Source: Elusimicrobiaceae bacterium (GTDB lineage: Bacteria; Elusimicrobiota; Elusimicrobia; Elusimicrobiales; Elusimicrobiaceae). Taken from it: a stretch of 6,107 nt of DNA. The stretch is from assembly GCA_017647245.1 (NCBI GenBank), contig JAGCKY010000081.1, forward strand, positions 1-6,107, given 5' to 3'. The notes beneath the pieces were generated by a model that saw only the letters and a program-made list of their open reading frames with translations, was not told the DNA's origin and ran no database searches. The position numbers were made by a program, and so were the translations under genes. Shown here piece after piece: positions 1 through 5,942 of the stretch (position 1 is its first letter; each line of letters starts with the position of its first letter).

Positions 1-173
1 CGGCTTAAAGCAGACAGCCCGATAACAAGTCCCGCCATGGCCGCCGACAAACCTTTTTGCCCGATTAAATATACGGTAAAAAACGGCAAAGACAGCCCAT
101 AGCCAAACAGCAATAGTCCGTTGGCAAGTGAGAGCGAAATCATCGCGCGGCGGGTATAATTTTTGCGCTTCAT
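1..173 (-). CDS. N-terminal part of a probable major facilitator-type membrane transporter (cut by window edge)
   Basis: Only the first 57 residues are present; the gene continues past the left edge. It starts with a short basic segment (MKRKNYTRR), then a hydrophobic helix at about residues 11-36 rich in Gly, Leu and Phe, a short polar turn around GQKG (38-41), and the start of a second helix from about 42. A basic cytoplasmic N-terminus followed by a helix with a Gly-x-Gly-x-x-x-Pro pattern (GYGLSLP) and a short loop is the usual beginning of major facilitator proteins, which move small solutes across the inner membrane. The substrate cannot be told. The ATG at 173 is preferred over the in-frame ATG at 143 because it keeps the positive N-terminus; no clear Shine-Dalgarno sequence precedes it. 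It lies behind a strong terminator, so it probably has its own promoter in the A/T-rich stretch at about 174-195. Another polytopic membrane family is possible. Confidence 0.6.
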   Translation of the reverse strand, partial: MKRKNYTRRAMISLSLANGLLLFGYGLSLPFFTVYLIGQKGLSAAMAGLVIGLSALS

Positions 174-177
174 ATTT

Positions 178-193
178 ATATTTTATGAAATAT
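178..193. repeat. Short inverted repeat just upstream of the transporter start
   Basis: ATATTT and AAATAT form perfect 6-bp arms around a 4-nt spacer, ending 5 bp from the transporter ATG. The position would suit an operator. The sequence is so A/T-rich that chance is a good alternative. Confidence 0.25.
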
Positions 194-214
194 GGCGGCG
201 GCGGGAAAAGGGTT

Positions 215-243
215 AAAAAAAATCCCCGGCCAATACCGGGGAT
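215..243 (-). terminator. Rho-independent terminator of the secreted ankyrin gene
   Basis: Read on the minus strand, ATCCCCGG pairs perfectly with CCGGGGAT around a 6-nt loop and runs directly into eight T residues counting the last stem base. It begins about 19 nt after the stop codon of the gene at 262-846. This is the strongest terminator in the window, and it separates that gene from the transporter. Confidence 0.9.
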
Positions 244-261
244 AAAAGGCGTAACTATATT

Positions 262-846
262 TTAACGCGAGGTATAACCTGTTCCCGCTTCCGTTGCTAA
301 ATGTAATTCTTTGGACAGACGCGTTTTGATGCGTTTTTGCAGTTTGATTTCAAACAATTTTTTCAATCTGTCTTTCGGCGTGCCGATAATCACGTGCGGC
401 GTAACATGTGCACCGTGTTCCAGTAACAATTCTAGTATTTGATCGTTGCGGCCTATTAATGCATAATCCAATGCCGTATTGTTAAAATTATCACGCGCAT
501 TTACATTGCAATGATATCTCAGCAAAATCCGTACCATGTCTGCCCGTTCGTGCAATGTGGCCCAAATCAAAGGGCTTGCGCCGTTAACGCGTTTGTCTAT
601 ATCGGCCCCGTTATCCAATAGTAATTTCACCGTGTCGGGATAACCTTGACTTACCGCCCAACCCAGCGGCGTCCAACCGCGTTTATCTTTTGCTTCAATA
701 TCAGCTCCTTGACCGATGAGTCTTTGCACGCGCGGTGTATCCCCGCAAAAAGCGGCCACACATAACTGTTTATTCATATCTTGTGTTAGAGCAGGCAATA
801 CCACCCCCAGTACAGCTACTAAAGTAAAAAATAATTTCTTTCGCAT
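262..846 (-). CDS. Secreted ankyrin-repeat protein (194 aa)
   Basis: The protein opens with a typical Sec signal peptide: MRKK, a hydrophobic core (about residues 5-18), then PALTQD, with cleavage likely near residue 21-22. The mature part carries about four ankyrin repeats at roughly 24-55, 57-88, 89-120 and 122-150. They show the family hallmarks TPLGWA, SPLIWA and TALDYA, each followed by a leucine-rich helix and a G-A-D or N-V-N turn. A basic tail (about 158-180) follows. Ankyrin stacks bind other proteins and have no catalytic role by themselves. The partner here is unknown; the signal peptide places it in the periplasm or outside the cell. The ATG at 846 is supported by a Shine-Dalgarno-like AGAGAGGA at 851-858. 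The gene sits 138 bp behind the membrane-anchored ankyrin gene and beyond that gene's hairpin, so it is either separately transcribed or reached by read-through. Confidence 0.9.
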   Translation of the reverse strand: MRKKLFFTLVAVLGVVLPALTQDMNKQLCVAAFCGDTPRVQRLIGQGADIEAKDKRGWTPLGWAVSQGYPDTVKLLLDNGADIDKRVNGASPLIWATLHERADMVRILLRYHCNVNARDNFNNTALDYALIGRNDQILELLLEHGAHVTPHVIIGTPKDRLKKLFEIKLQKRIKTRLSKELHLATEAGTGYTSR

Positions 847-870
847 TTTTTCCTCTCTTATAATATGCTA

Positions 871-887
871 TCAAAAACCTTTTTTGA
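871..887. repeat. Inverted repeat in the leader region of the secreted ankyrin gene
   Basis: TCAAAAA and TTTTTGA form perfect 7-bp arms around a 3-nt spacer, 25 bp upstream of the ankyrin ATG. It could be an operator or a weak hairpin. No good promoter pairs with it: a TATTAT-like -10 at 860-865 would start transcription inside the ribosome-binding site. Confidence 0.3.
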
Positions 888-936
888 GGACAAGGGCTTT
901 TAGTCCCACCTAATACATAGGCCTTGCGGTACATAA

Positions 937-963
937 CAAATCCCCGCCATGGGCAGGGATTTG
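937..963 (-). terminator. Hairpin terminator at the end of the seven-gene operon
   Basis: Twelve-base arms (CAAATCCCCGCC and its partner at 952-963) pair with one mismatch around a 3-nt loop, about 21 nt past the stop codon of the gene at 985-2154. The minus-strand 3' flank is only moderately T-rich (GATTTGTTATG), so termination may be partial and some read-through into the next ankyrin gene is possible. Confidence 0.7.
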
Positions 964-984
964 TTTGAATTTATCTCGTAGAAA

Positions 985-2154
985 TTAACGTATTCTGGCC
1001 CCGGTAGCCGCGGCACGCGCTTGCTGTTCGCGGTTAAACGATGCTTTTAATTGATTGATGTTCATATTCAACAAACGCATTACTTCTTTGCGCTGATATT
1101 GGCGCGCCACATCCATAGCCGTCATACCCGCTTTCGTTTTAATATTTTTATCTGCATCGTAAGCCAGCAAAATCTTTACAATTGGCGCATATCCTTTCAG
1201 GGCGGCCCAATACAGCGCGGTTTCCCCTAAATTGTTTTGCGCATTGACGTCGGCACGGTATTGCATCAACTGCGGAGAGAACAATAACAGCACCGTTTCC
1301 GGGTGATTATAACGCGCCGCATAAATCAGCGCCGTGTTTCCCTCATCATTAGCCGCATTGACATTGGCACGATAGGCCAACAAATTCTTTACGCTTAAAT
1401 TATCGCCCAAAGAGGCCGAAATAATCAACGGAGTATTGCCTTTGGCGTTTTGTATATTGGGATCCACGCCGCCTTTTAACATAGCCATCACTCCTACGAA
1501 ATTTTTATTGGCCACAGAACGCAATAAAGTATCTCCGTTCACGCCGGCTTTCACCCCGTTCATTAAAAACAAATCTACCAAGCCGCCATTTTGTTTTTCA
1601 ATGGCAATGCTCATAGGTGTTTGGCGATAATTGTTAGCAATATTCAAATCCGCATGCGCATACACTAACATACGCGTCACTTCATTATGGTCCATATACA
1701 CACTGCGCAAAACCGCTGTATCACGGGTATTATAGTTCTGCATATTCACGTCTGCCCCCATGGATAATAACCAGCGCACTGCGTCGGTATATCCCAAAGT
1801 AGACGCTACCAGTAATAAAGAATCCCCCTGACTGTTCACGATATTGGGGTCTTTGATTTTGGTATTAAGTAAATTGATAAATCCGTCCACGTCCCCTTTG
1901 CGCAAAGCCAGGGTGGCTTCTTCGGCAAGTGCTTGATTAGACGGTTGTTTGGGCTGCAATTGTACCGCTTTTTCACTGGGTTTTTTGTTTTGTGAAGAAG
2001 AATTAAGCAACGTAAAAGCCAACAGCGCTATCAACGGCAATGCAATGAGTGCCGCCAAAACGAGTCTGGTTTTTTTGCGACCCGGCGAAAACGACTGCTT
2101 GGCGACTTTATCGGTTGTAGCAGTCAATTTAGAAGAATTTTTATCAAAAGCCAT
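985..2154 (-). CDS. Membrane-anchored ankyrin-repeat protein (389 aa), last gene of the rnc operon
   Basis: A polar, basic N-terminus (residues 1-30, ending RKKTR) precedes one transmembrane helix at about 31-50, then a polar linker rich in Ser, Lys and Gln (51-75). The rest is about eight ankyrin units, roughly 107-139, 141-171, 174-205, 206-236, 237-268, 270-306, 308-339 and 341-370, with cores such as TPLIISA, TALIYAA and TALYWAA and turns such as GADVN. The sixth unit has about five extra residues (FSPQLMQYRADVN). A basic tail ends the protein. Lys/Arg before the helix argues for a cytoplasmic N-terminus and periplasmic repeats. Ankyrin repeats imply protein binding; the ligand is unknown. 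Its ATG overlaps the rnc stop codon as TAATG, so translation is probably coupled to rnc. No independent Shine-Dalgarno sequence is obvious. An uncleaved signal anchor is more likely than a cleaved signal because the helix starts at residue 31 and no A-x-A site follows. Confidence 0.9.
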   Translation of the reverse strand: MAFDKNSSKLTATTDKVAKQSFSPGRKKTRLVLAALIALPLIALLAFTLLNSSSQNKKPSEKAVQLQPKQPSNQALAEEATLALRKGDVDGFINLLNTKIKDPNIVNSQGDSLLLVASTLGYTDAVRWLLSMGADVNMQNYNTRDTAVLRSVYMDHNEVTRMLVYAHADLNIANNYRQTPMSIAIEKQNGGLVDLFLMNGVKAGVNGDTLLRSVANKNFVGVMAMLKGGVDPNIQNAKGNTPLIISASLGDNLSVKNLLAYRANVNAANDEGNTALIYAARYNHPETVLLLFSPQLMQYRADVNAQNNLGETALYWAALKGYAPIVKILLAYDADKNIKTKAGMTAMDVARQYQRKEVMRLLNMNINQLKASFNREQQARAAATGARIR

Positions 2155-2846
2155 TATTTATCCCGTCCCTTATCCGTAATTTTGTTTTTCAAATGATGAT
2201 AAGCATCCCGCGCGGCATCTTGTTCGGCCAACTTTTTGCTATGACCTTTGCCTATCCCCAAACGCTTACCGTTCATAGATACTTCTACCGTAAAAATCTT
2301 ATCGTGTTCCGGACCGACGGTCTGCAACACTTCGTACTGCGGCACATCGCGCGTACGCTTTTGTATGTACTCTTGCAAAACGCTTTTAAAATCGCCGCTG
2401 TCTTGCACCAACTGTTGTGTGCGCACCCACGGCAAAATAACCTGCTCGGCCGCCTCATAACCACCATCTAAATAGACGGCTCCAATCACCGCTTCCATGG
2501 CATTGGACAAAATACTGTCGCGCTGGCGGCCTCCGGTGGATAACTCCCCATGGCCCAGACGTAAAAAACGTCCCAGCTCCAGTTTTTTTGCCCAAAGATA
2601 CAAATTATGCCTGGAAACCAAGTTAGACTTGATTTTAGAAAGCACCCCCTCTTCGCTATGCGGACATTGACAATAAATATAGTGGGCCACAATGGCGCCT
2701 AATATACTATCGCCTAAGAACTCCAGCCGCTCATTATGTTGAGTGGCCCGGTGTTCGCCTGCAAAAGACTTATGAGTGAGTGCTTCCTTTAAAATGGCCG
2801 TATCTTCAAAGCAATAACCTATAATAGATTCTAACTCTGTCGGCAC
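2154..2846 (-). CDS. rnc: Ribonuclease III
   Basis: RNase III is a homodimeric, Mg-dependent endonuclease that cuts double-stranded RNA, including rRNA precursors and structured mRNAs. At 230 aa it has the normal length. The nuclease domain spans about residues 1-145 and holds the signature NERLEFLGDS (38-47), with acidic residues E39, E42 and D46, the EEG segment at 65-67, and NAMEA (115-119) with the key E118. A double-stranded RNA-binding domain follows (about 152-221), ending in GKGHSKKLAEQDAA. Position 115 is Asn where E. coli and Aquifex enzymes have a metal-site Asp; the rest of the site looks intact. The start is GTG at 2846, 9 nt after the acpP stop and in the same frame, with no clear Shine-Dalgarno sequence. 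No ATG lies before the catalytic signature, so this start is needed. The downstream ankyrin gene overlaps by one base. Placement after acpP is classic. Confidence 0.96.
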   Translation of the reverse strand: MPTELESIIGYCFEDTAILKEALTHKSFAGEHRATQHNERLEFLGDSILGAIVAHYIYCQCPHSEEGVLSKIKSNLVSRHNLYLWAKKLELGRFLRLGHGELSTGGRQRDSILSNAMEAVIGAVYLDGGYEAAEQVILPWVRTQQLVQDSGDFKSVLQEYIQKRTRDVPQYEVLQTVGPEHDKIFTVEVSMNGKRLGIGKGHSKKLAEQDAARDAYHHLKNKITDKGRDK

Positions 2847-2855
2847 GGGTATAAT

Positions 2856-3101
2856 TTATTTTTTGGCGTTTGCTTCAATATAGCTGATGGCTTCGCCTAC
2901 GGTTTTGATTTTTTCCGCTTTATCGTCCGGGATTTCAATGTCAAATTCTTCTTCCAACGCCATGATGAGTTCCACGGTATCCAAAGAATCTGCACCCAAG
3001 TCGTTTACGAATTGGGCTTCCGGTTTCACTTGGTCAGCTTCTACACCCAGTTGTTCAACGATAATGTTTTTTACTCTTTCTTGTACGTTTTCTACAGACA
3101 T
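2856..3101 (-). CDS. acpP: Acyl carrier protein
   Basis: This small acidic carrier (81 aa) holds growing acyl chains on a 4'-phosphopantetheine arm in the cytoplasm. The attachment site is Ser39 in [10 protein letters not shown] (36-45), flanked by the conserved FVNDLG before and the MALEEEF and IPDD segments after, matching the four-helix ACP fold. Its likely partners are FabG, encoded immediately upstream, and PlsX, which draws acyl groups from ACP. The frame is open a further 13 codons upstream, to 3140, but those residues have no ACP character and overlap the end of fabG. The ATG at 3101 has a strong GGAGGA in front and gives the standard [10 protein letters not shown] start. The strong ribosome-binding site fits the high expression usual for ACP. 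Confidence 0.97.
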   Translation of the reverse strand: MSVENVQERVKNIIVEQLGVEADQVKPEAQFVNDLGADSLDTVELIMALEEEFDIEIPDDKAEKIKTVGEAISYIEANAKK

Positions 3102-3105
3102 GTTG

Positions 3106-3112
3106 TCCTCCG
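3106..3112 (-). promoter_or_regulatory. Shine-Dalgarno site of acpP
   Basis: Minus-strand CGGAGGA ends 4 nt before the ATG at 3101. It is the best ribosome-binding site in the operon and decides the acpP start against the longer frame from 3140. It lies in the 19-nt gap after the fabG stop codon. Confidence 0.85.
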
Positions 3113-3120
3113 AATATATA

Positions 3121-3864
3121 CTAAATATACAGTCCGCCATTGACGGCCAATACGTGCCCGGTAATATAGGCAGCGTCTTGGCTGGCCAAAAACATTACTG
3201 CTTTGGCGATATCCTGCGGTTCTGCAAATCTTCTCAGCGCGACCGCTTGCAACGCTTTTTCCTTCATTTCTTCGCTTAAAGCGTCCGTCATAGCGGTACG
3301 CACAAAACCCGGTGCAACCGCATTGACGCGCACGCCGCGCGAACCAAATTCTTTAGCGAGCGATTTGGTCAGCCCGATAATACCCGCCTTACTGGCGGCA
3401 TAATTGGCCTGGCCGGCATTGCCCATTTGTCCGATAACAGAGGAGATATTGACAATGTTACCGCTACGTTTTTTAAACATCACTTTCAAAGCTGCTTTGG
3501 ACATCAAAAATGTCCCCGTCAAATTCACATTGATAACGGCGTTCCAGTCGCCCTCGCTCATACGTACGGTCAAGCCGTCCTTGGTAATGCCGGCATTATT
3601 GATGAGCACATCCAACCCGCCTAATTCTTTGACGGTATTTTCAATAAATGCTTCGCAGTCGGCCGAACTGGAAATATCGGTACGCTGACCGAACACTTTT
3701 CCGCCGAAGGCCTGTAATTTTTTCACGGTATCTTGCACGGCATCTTCATGTGTGCCGCAAATAGCCACCGTAGCTCCCGCCTTCGCAAATTCTTCCGCCA
3801 ACGCGTAACCAATCCCGCGCGTGGCTCCCGTAACAGCTACCACCTGACCTGTAAAATCAGCCAT
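3121..3864 (-). CDS. fabG: 3-oxoacyl-[acyl-carrier-protein] reductase
   Basis: FabG reduces 3-oxoacyl-ACP to 3-hydroxyacyl-ACP with NADPH, the first reduction of each fatty-acid elongation round, as a cytoplasmic tetramer. The 247-aa length is standard for a classical short-chain dehydrogenase. Visible motifs are the cofactor loop TGATRGIG (12-19), NNAG (89-92), the catalytic set N114, S142, Y155 and K159 (the last two in NYAASK), and the [11 protein letters not shown] segment (183-193). The text around the active site, [18 protein letters not shown], is FabG-like rather than that of a generic dehydrogenase, and the acpP and plsX neighbours settle it. Its ATG at 3864 lies inside the end of plsX (8-nt overlap, ATGGCTGA), with a G-rich ribosome-binding site AGGGGGAA at 3869-3876, so translation is probably coupled. 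All key residues are present. Confidence 0.97.
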   Translation of the reverse strand: MADFTGQVVAVTGATRGIGYALAEEFAKAGATVAICGTHEDAVQDTVKKLQAFGGKVFGQRTDISSSADCEAFIENTVKELGGLDVLINNAGITKDGLTVRMSEGDWNAVINVNLTGTFLMSKAALKVMFKKRSGNIVNISSVIGQMGNAGQANYAASKAGIIGLTKSLAKEFGSRGVRVNAVAPGFVRTAMTDALSEEMKEKALQAVALRRFAEPQDIAKAVMFLASQDAAYITGHVLAVNGGLYI

Positions 3865-4906
3865 TGTGTTCCCCCTGCTGTTCTGCTTCTATTTTAGCAA
3901 ATACATCCTTGAGTGCGGCAATTTTATCGGCCACATCTCCCACAAAATTCTTTTTTACCAATTTTTGCGCTGTCTTTAAAGCATTAAAAATAGCTACTTC
4001 ATTGGATTTGCCATGTGCAATAATGGCCACTCCGTTGACCCCCACCAACGGTGCTCCGCCGTATTGATCGGGATTAGTATGGTCCTTAACGGCTTTGAAA
4101 GCCTTCTTGGACATCAATGCCCCGCAAATAGCCAGCGGACGTTTTTTGACTTCACGTTTAATCATAGCTAACATCGTTTTGGCCAACCCTTCCGCTGTTT
4201 TCAAAACGATATTGCCCACAAATCCGTCGCACACAATCACATCGGTATCACCGGCGTTTACATCGCGGCCTTCTGCTGTGCCGATAAAATTAACGCCGAT
4301 TTGCCGCATATACGGCACCGTATGTTTAACCAGCATATTGCCTTTTGTTTCTTCTTCTCCGATAGACAGAATGCTCACCTTGGGTTTATCCACATCAAAT
4401 ACTTTTTGCATATAGGTAGAACCCATTACGGCAAATTGCAACAAATGTATCGGTTTACAATCGGCATTCGCCCCGGCATCTAATAGTAAGCTCACCCCTT
4501 TATATGTCGGCATCGGGCTGGCAATTGCCGGGCGAAGCACTCCTTTAATACGTCCCATACCAAACAAAGCCGCTACCATGGCCGCACCGCTGTGTCCGGC
4601 GGAAACAAATGCATCTGCTTGACCTTTGTGCACTAACTCTGCACAAACCACGATGCTGGCATCTTTTTTGGTGCGTACTTCTTTGGACGGTTCTGCCCCC
4701 ATGTCAATGACCTCGGGAGCGTGTACGATAGAAATATGCTTCGGTAAATCTTTGTGTCCCAGAGAAGATAGCTCCCGGCGCAAAACGGTTTCGTCACCCA
4801 CCAAAATAATCTCACAACCCAACCGCTTGGCCGCGGCAAGCGCACCGAGCACATTGGGTTTGGCTCCGAAATCCCCGCCTAAAGCATCCAGGGCTATCTT
4901 AATCAT
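3857..4906 (-). CDS. plsX: Phosphate acyltransferase PlsX
   Basis: PlsX converts acyl-ACP and phosphate to acyl-phosphate, the donor used by PlsY to make lysophosphatidic acid, and so links fatty-acid synthesis to phospholipids. It is a peripheral enzyme at the cytoplasmic membrane face. The 349 aa are slightly longer than the usual 330-345. Family markers are IALDALGGDFG (4-14, usually A-M-G-G-D), SAGHSGAAM (102-110, commonly SAGNTGA), LLDAGAN (141-147), CDGFVGNIVLKTAEG (226-240) and YGGAPLVGVNGVAIIAHG (282-299). The extra length is mainly a charged C-terminal tail that also contains the fabG ribosome-binding site and start. The ATG at 4906 follows the rpmF stop by 9 nt without a clear Shine-Dalgarno sequence, suggesting coupling to rpmF. 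The order rpmF-plsX-fabG-acpP is a conserved bacterial arrangement. Confidence 0.97.
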   Translation of the reverse strand: MIKIALDALGGDFGAKPNVLGALAAAKRLGCEIILVGDETVLRRELSSLGHKDLPKHISIVHAPEVIDMGAEPSKEVRTKKDASIVVCAELVHKGQADAFVSAGHSGAAMVAALFGMGRIKGVLRPAIASPMPTYKGVSLLLDAGANADCKPIHLLQFAVMGSTYMQKVFDVDKPKVSILSIGEEETKGNMLVKHTVPYMRQIGVNFIGTAEGRDVNAGDTDVIVCDGFVGNIVLKTAEGLAKTMLAMIKREVKKRPLAICGALMSKKAFKAVKDHTNPDQYGGAPLVGVNGVAIIAHGKSNEVAIFNALKTAQKLVKKNFVGDVADKIAALKDVFAKIEAEQQGEHNG

Positions 4907-4915
4907 AGGAAAAAG

Positions 4916-5119
4916 TTATTTTGCTTCTTCTTTTTTGGCTGCCTTTTTGGCAACAACTACACGGTCTTTATAAAACCCGCAAGAAGGGCACACATTATGC
5001 GGCAAGCGCATGGCTTTGCAGTTGGGGCATTCCACTAACTGCGCCACTTCAATTACCGAGTTATGAGATCTTCTTAAATCCCGGCGGGAACGAGTATGTT
5101 TTTTCTTCGGATTAGGCAT
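4916..5119 (-). CDS. rpmF: 50S ribosomal protein L32
   Basis: L32 is a small basic protein of the large ribosomal subunit. The 67 residues start MPNPKKKHTRSRRDLRRS, the classic L32 opening (P-K-K/R-K-x-S/T-x-x-R-R), followed by a zinc ribbon with C31-x2-C34 and C44-x2-C47 (CPNC and CPSC), then a Lys/Ala-rich tail. All four zinc ligands are present, so this is the zinc-binding form. The ATG at 5119 has a good Shine-Dalgarno AGAGGAG at 5127-5133 with a 7-nt spacer. It follows yceD by 31 nt and precedes plsX by 9 nt; the yceD-rpmF-plsX order is widespread and ties ribosome production to lipid synthesis. Confidence 0.97.
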   Translation of the reverse strand: MPNPKKKHTRSRRDLRRSHNSVIEVAQLVECPNCKAMRLPHNVCPSCGFYKDRVVVAKKAAKKEEAK

Positions 5120-5150
5120 TTTGTTACTCCTCTACATATATACGTCTGAT

Positions 5151-5642
5151 TTATTTAAATTTTCCTTTCAACACCGCAAACGGCGAAAGGATTTCCGGCT
5201 TACACTTGCACGGACCTTCATTCAAATTTTTTCCGCACTGCGGACAAAGTCCTTTACACTGCGGGTCACATAAAAACTGAATATCCTCGGTCAACGCAAG
5301 CGTTTGCCGCACAATAGACATTATATCAATTATTTCAGCGCTTGCGCTAGCCGTCTCTAAAAAATTTTCATCAAAATGTTGCTCTGTTTGTTTCAAACAC
5401 CGGTCACAGCGTACACTACGTTTCCCCCACACGCGGCCGCGCACGGTGATTTCCTTACCCGTCGGCCAAAATTCCAGCGACACCTGCACTTGGGTGATTT
5501 TATTAGGCGGTGTAAACAATTGGTCAAAGTATTTTGTTTCCAATTTAGCGGTACAATTTAATCCGTCGTTACGCAAAATATCTTGCGTACGGAAACGCAA
5601 ATCTTCAGGCACATCGTAATCTTGATAAAAAGAATCGGACAT
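5151..5642 (-). CDS. yceD: DUF177 / YceD-family protein
   Basis: This 163-aa protein belongs to the family found directly upstream of rpmF; members are linked to 23S rRNA accumulation or large-subunit assembly, but the molecular activity is poorly defined. The N-terminal part is beta-rich and charged. It is followed by C79-x2-C82 (VRCDRC) and the signature C-terminal cluster C125-x3-C129-x3-C133-x2-C136 with GLCPQCGKNLN and C145-x-C147 before SPFAVLKGKF. The many paired Cys suggest metal binding, although not all family members keep them. The frame is open upstream to 5735, but that stretch translates across a terminator hairpin and is rejected. Two adjacent ATGs at 5648 and 5642 are plausible. 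The second is chosen because the predicted transcription start falls on it; neither has a Shine-Dalgarno sequence. This is the first gene of the operon. Confidence 0.88.
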   Translation of the reverse strand: MSDSFYQDYDVPEDLRFRTQDILRNDGLNCTAKLETKYFDQLFTPPNKITQVQVSLEFWPTGKEITVRGRVWGKRSVRCDRCLKQTEQHFDENFLETASASAEIIDIMSIVRQTLALTEDIQFLCDPQCKGLCPQCGKNLNEGPCKCKPEILSPFAVLKGKFK

Positions 5643-5648
5643 ATTCAT

Positions 5649-5657
5649 ATTGTAGCA
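5649..5657 (-). promoter_or_regulatory. Probable extended -10 promoter of the yceD-rpmF-plsX-fabG-acpP-rnc operon
   Basis: Minus-strand TGCTACAAT matches the extended -10 pattern TGnTATAAT with one mismatch. No good -35 is seen at 17 bp (TTTTTG), which an extended -10 can tolerate. With standard spacing the first transcribed base would be 5642, the A of a yceD ATG, which would make the mRNA leaderless. It lies between the upstream terminator and the operon, where a promoter is required. This is a prediction from consensus only. Confidence 0.5.
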
Positions 5658-5693
5658 AATTGTGTTGCAGCCAAAAAATTTATCCCACCTACT

Positions 5694-5721
5694 AAAAACT
5701 CCCGCATGCATGCGGGAGTTT
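5694..5721 (-). terminator. Rho-independent terminator upstream of the operon
   Basis: A perfect 26-bp palindrome (5696-5721; arms AAACTCCCGCATG) is followed on the minus strand by a run of five T (5694-5698, partly within the arm). It lies about 25 nt past the stop codon at 5747, so it ends the minus-strand gene on the right and insulates the yceD operon. On the plus strand the T run is shorter (TTTG), so it favours the minus direction. Confidence 0.85.
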
Positions 5722-5746
5722 GTGCAACCGTACAAAAATTCTGTTT

Positions 5747-5908
5747 TTATTCACAAACCAAATAAGTTCCTAAATTTCCATCTATGGCTATATTTTTTTT
5801 CCATTTCGCTTTTTTATTACCGCCCGAACAACTCGGAAGACTAGCTTTGTTTTTCCCTAACGTCAGAGAGTTAATGCTAGCTGTCCCATTGGCTACACTG
5901 AGGTCCAT
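5747..5908 (-). CDS. Short frame, probably the C-terminal part of a secreted or pilin-like protein
   Basis: I do not recognise this protein. From the ATG at 5908 it is 53 aa: a polar beta-type stretch (SVANGTASINSLTLG), Cys27, a Lys-rich segment with one Trp (KKAKWKKN), and a C-terminal GTYLVCE with Cys52. The Gly/Asn/Thr-rich content and a late Cys pair resemble the C-termini of secreted or type IV pilin-like proteins. There is no signal sequence or pilin N-terminus and no Shine-Dalgarno sequence. A well-formed terminator 25 nt after the stop suggests a real gene end. The frame stays open upstream to 6004, but from 5938 the opposite strand looks coding, so the N-terminus is probably missing, either through truncation or a join near 5910-5938. 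A genuine 53-aa protein is less likely. Confidence 0.4.
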   Translation of the reverse strand: MDLSVANGTASINSLTLGKNKASLPSCSGGNKKAKWKKNIAIDGNLGTYLVCE

Positions 5909-5942
5909 TAATTTAGAATGTAATGTGCTAATTATTAATGGA
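5904..5942. repeat. Inverted repeat containing two opposed start codons
   Basis: TCCATTAAT (5904-5912) and ATTAATGGA (5934-5942) are perfect 9-bp inverted arms. Inside them TTAG (5913-5916) can pair with CTAA (5928-5931) if two T residues bulge. The minus-strand ATG at 5908 and plus-strand ATG at 5938 lie in opposite arms, so both frames begin in the same ATTAATGGA context. It could be an operator, a recombination scar or an assembly join. Confidence 0.5.

Noticed and set aside
858..890. Promoter for the secreted ankyrin gene
   Set aside because: A TATTAT at 860-865 has no -35 at a suitable distance and would start transcription within the Shine-Dalgarno sequence, so I do not call it.
937..963. 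Hairpin considered as a riboswitch or small RNA
   Set aside because: It is a single short stem right after a stop codon with no additional conserved structure; a terminator explains it.
985..2154. Ankyrin repeats considered as a DNA repeat array or CRISPR-like element
   Set aside because: The periodicity of about 33 residues exists only at protein level; there are no repeated identical DNA units or spacers.
3102..3140. Longer acpP frame starting at 3140
   Set aside because: The extra 13 residues do not resemble ACP and overlap the fabG stop codon, while the ATG at 3101 has a strong GGAGGA and gives the family-standard N-terminus.
2887..3279. 130-codon plus-strand frame opposite acpP and fabG
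   Set aside because: It is antisense to two certain genes, has low-complexity Ser/Thr-rich composition and no recognisable domain or ribosome-binding site. The same applies to the plus-strand frames at 4626-4973, 4095-4415 and 1949-2179.
5643..5735. Longer yceD frame starting at 5735
   Set aside because: It would translate through the perfect terminator palindrome at 5696-5721 and adds residues unlike the family; start codons at 5648/5642 fit better.
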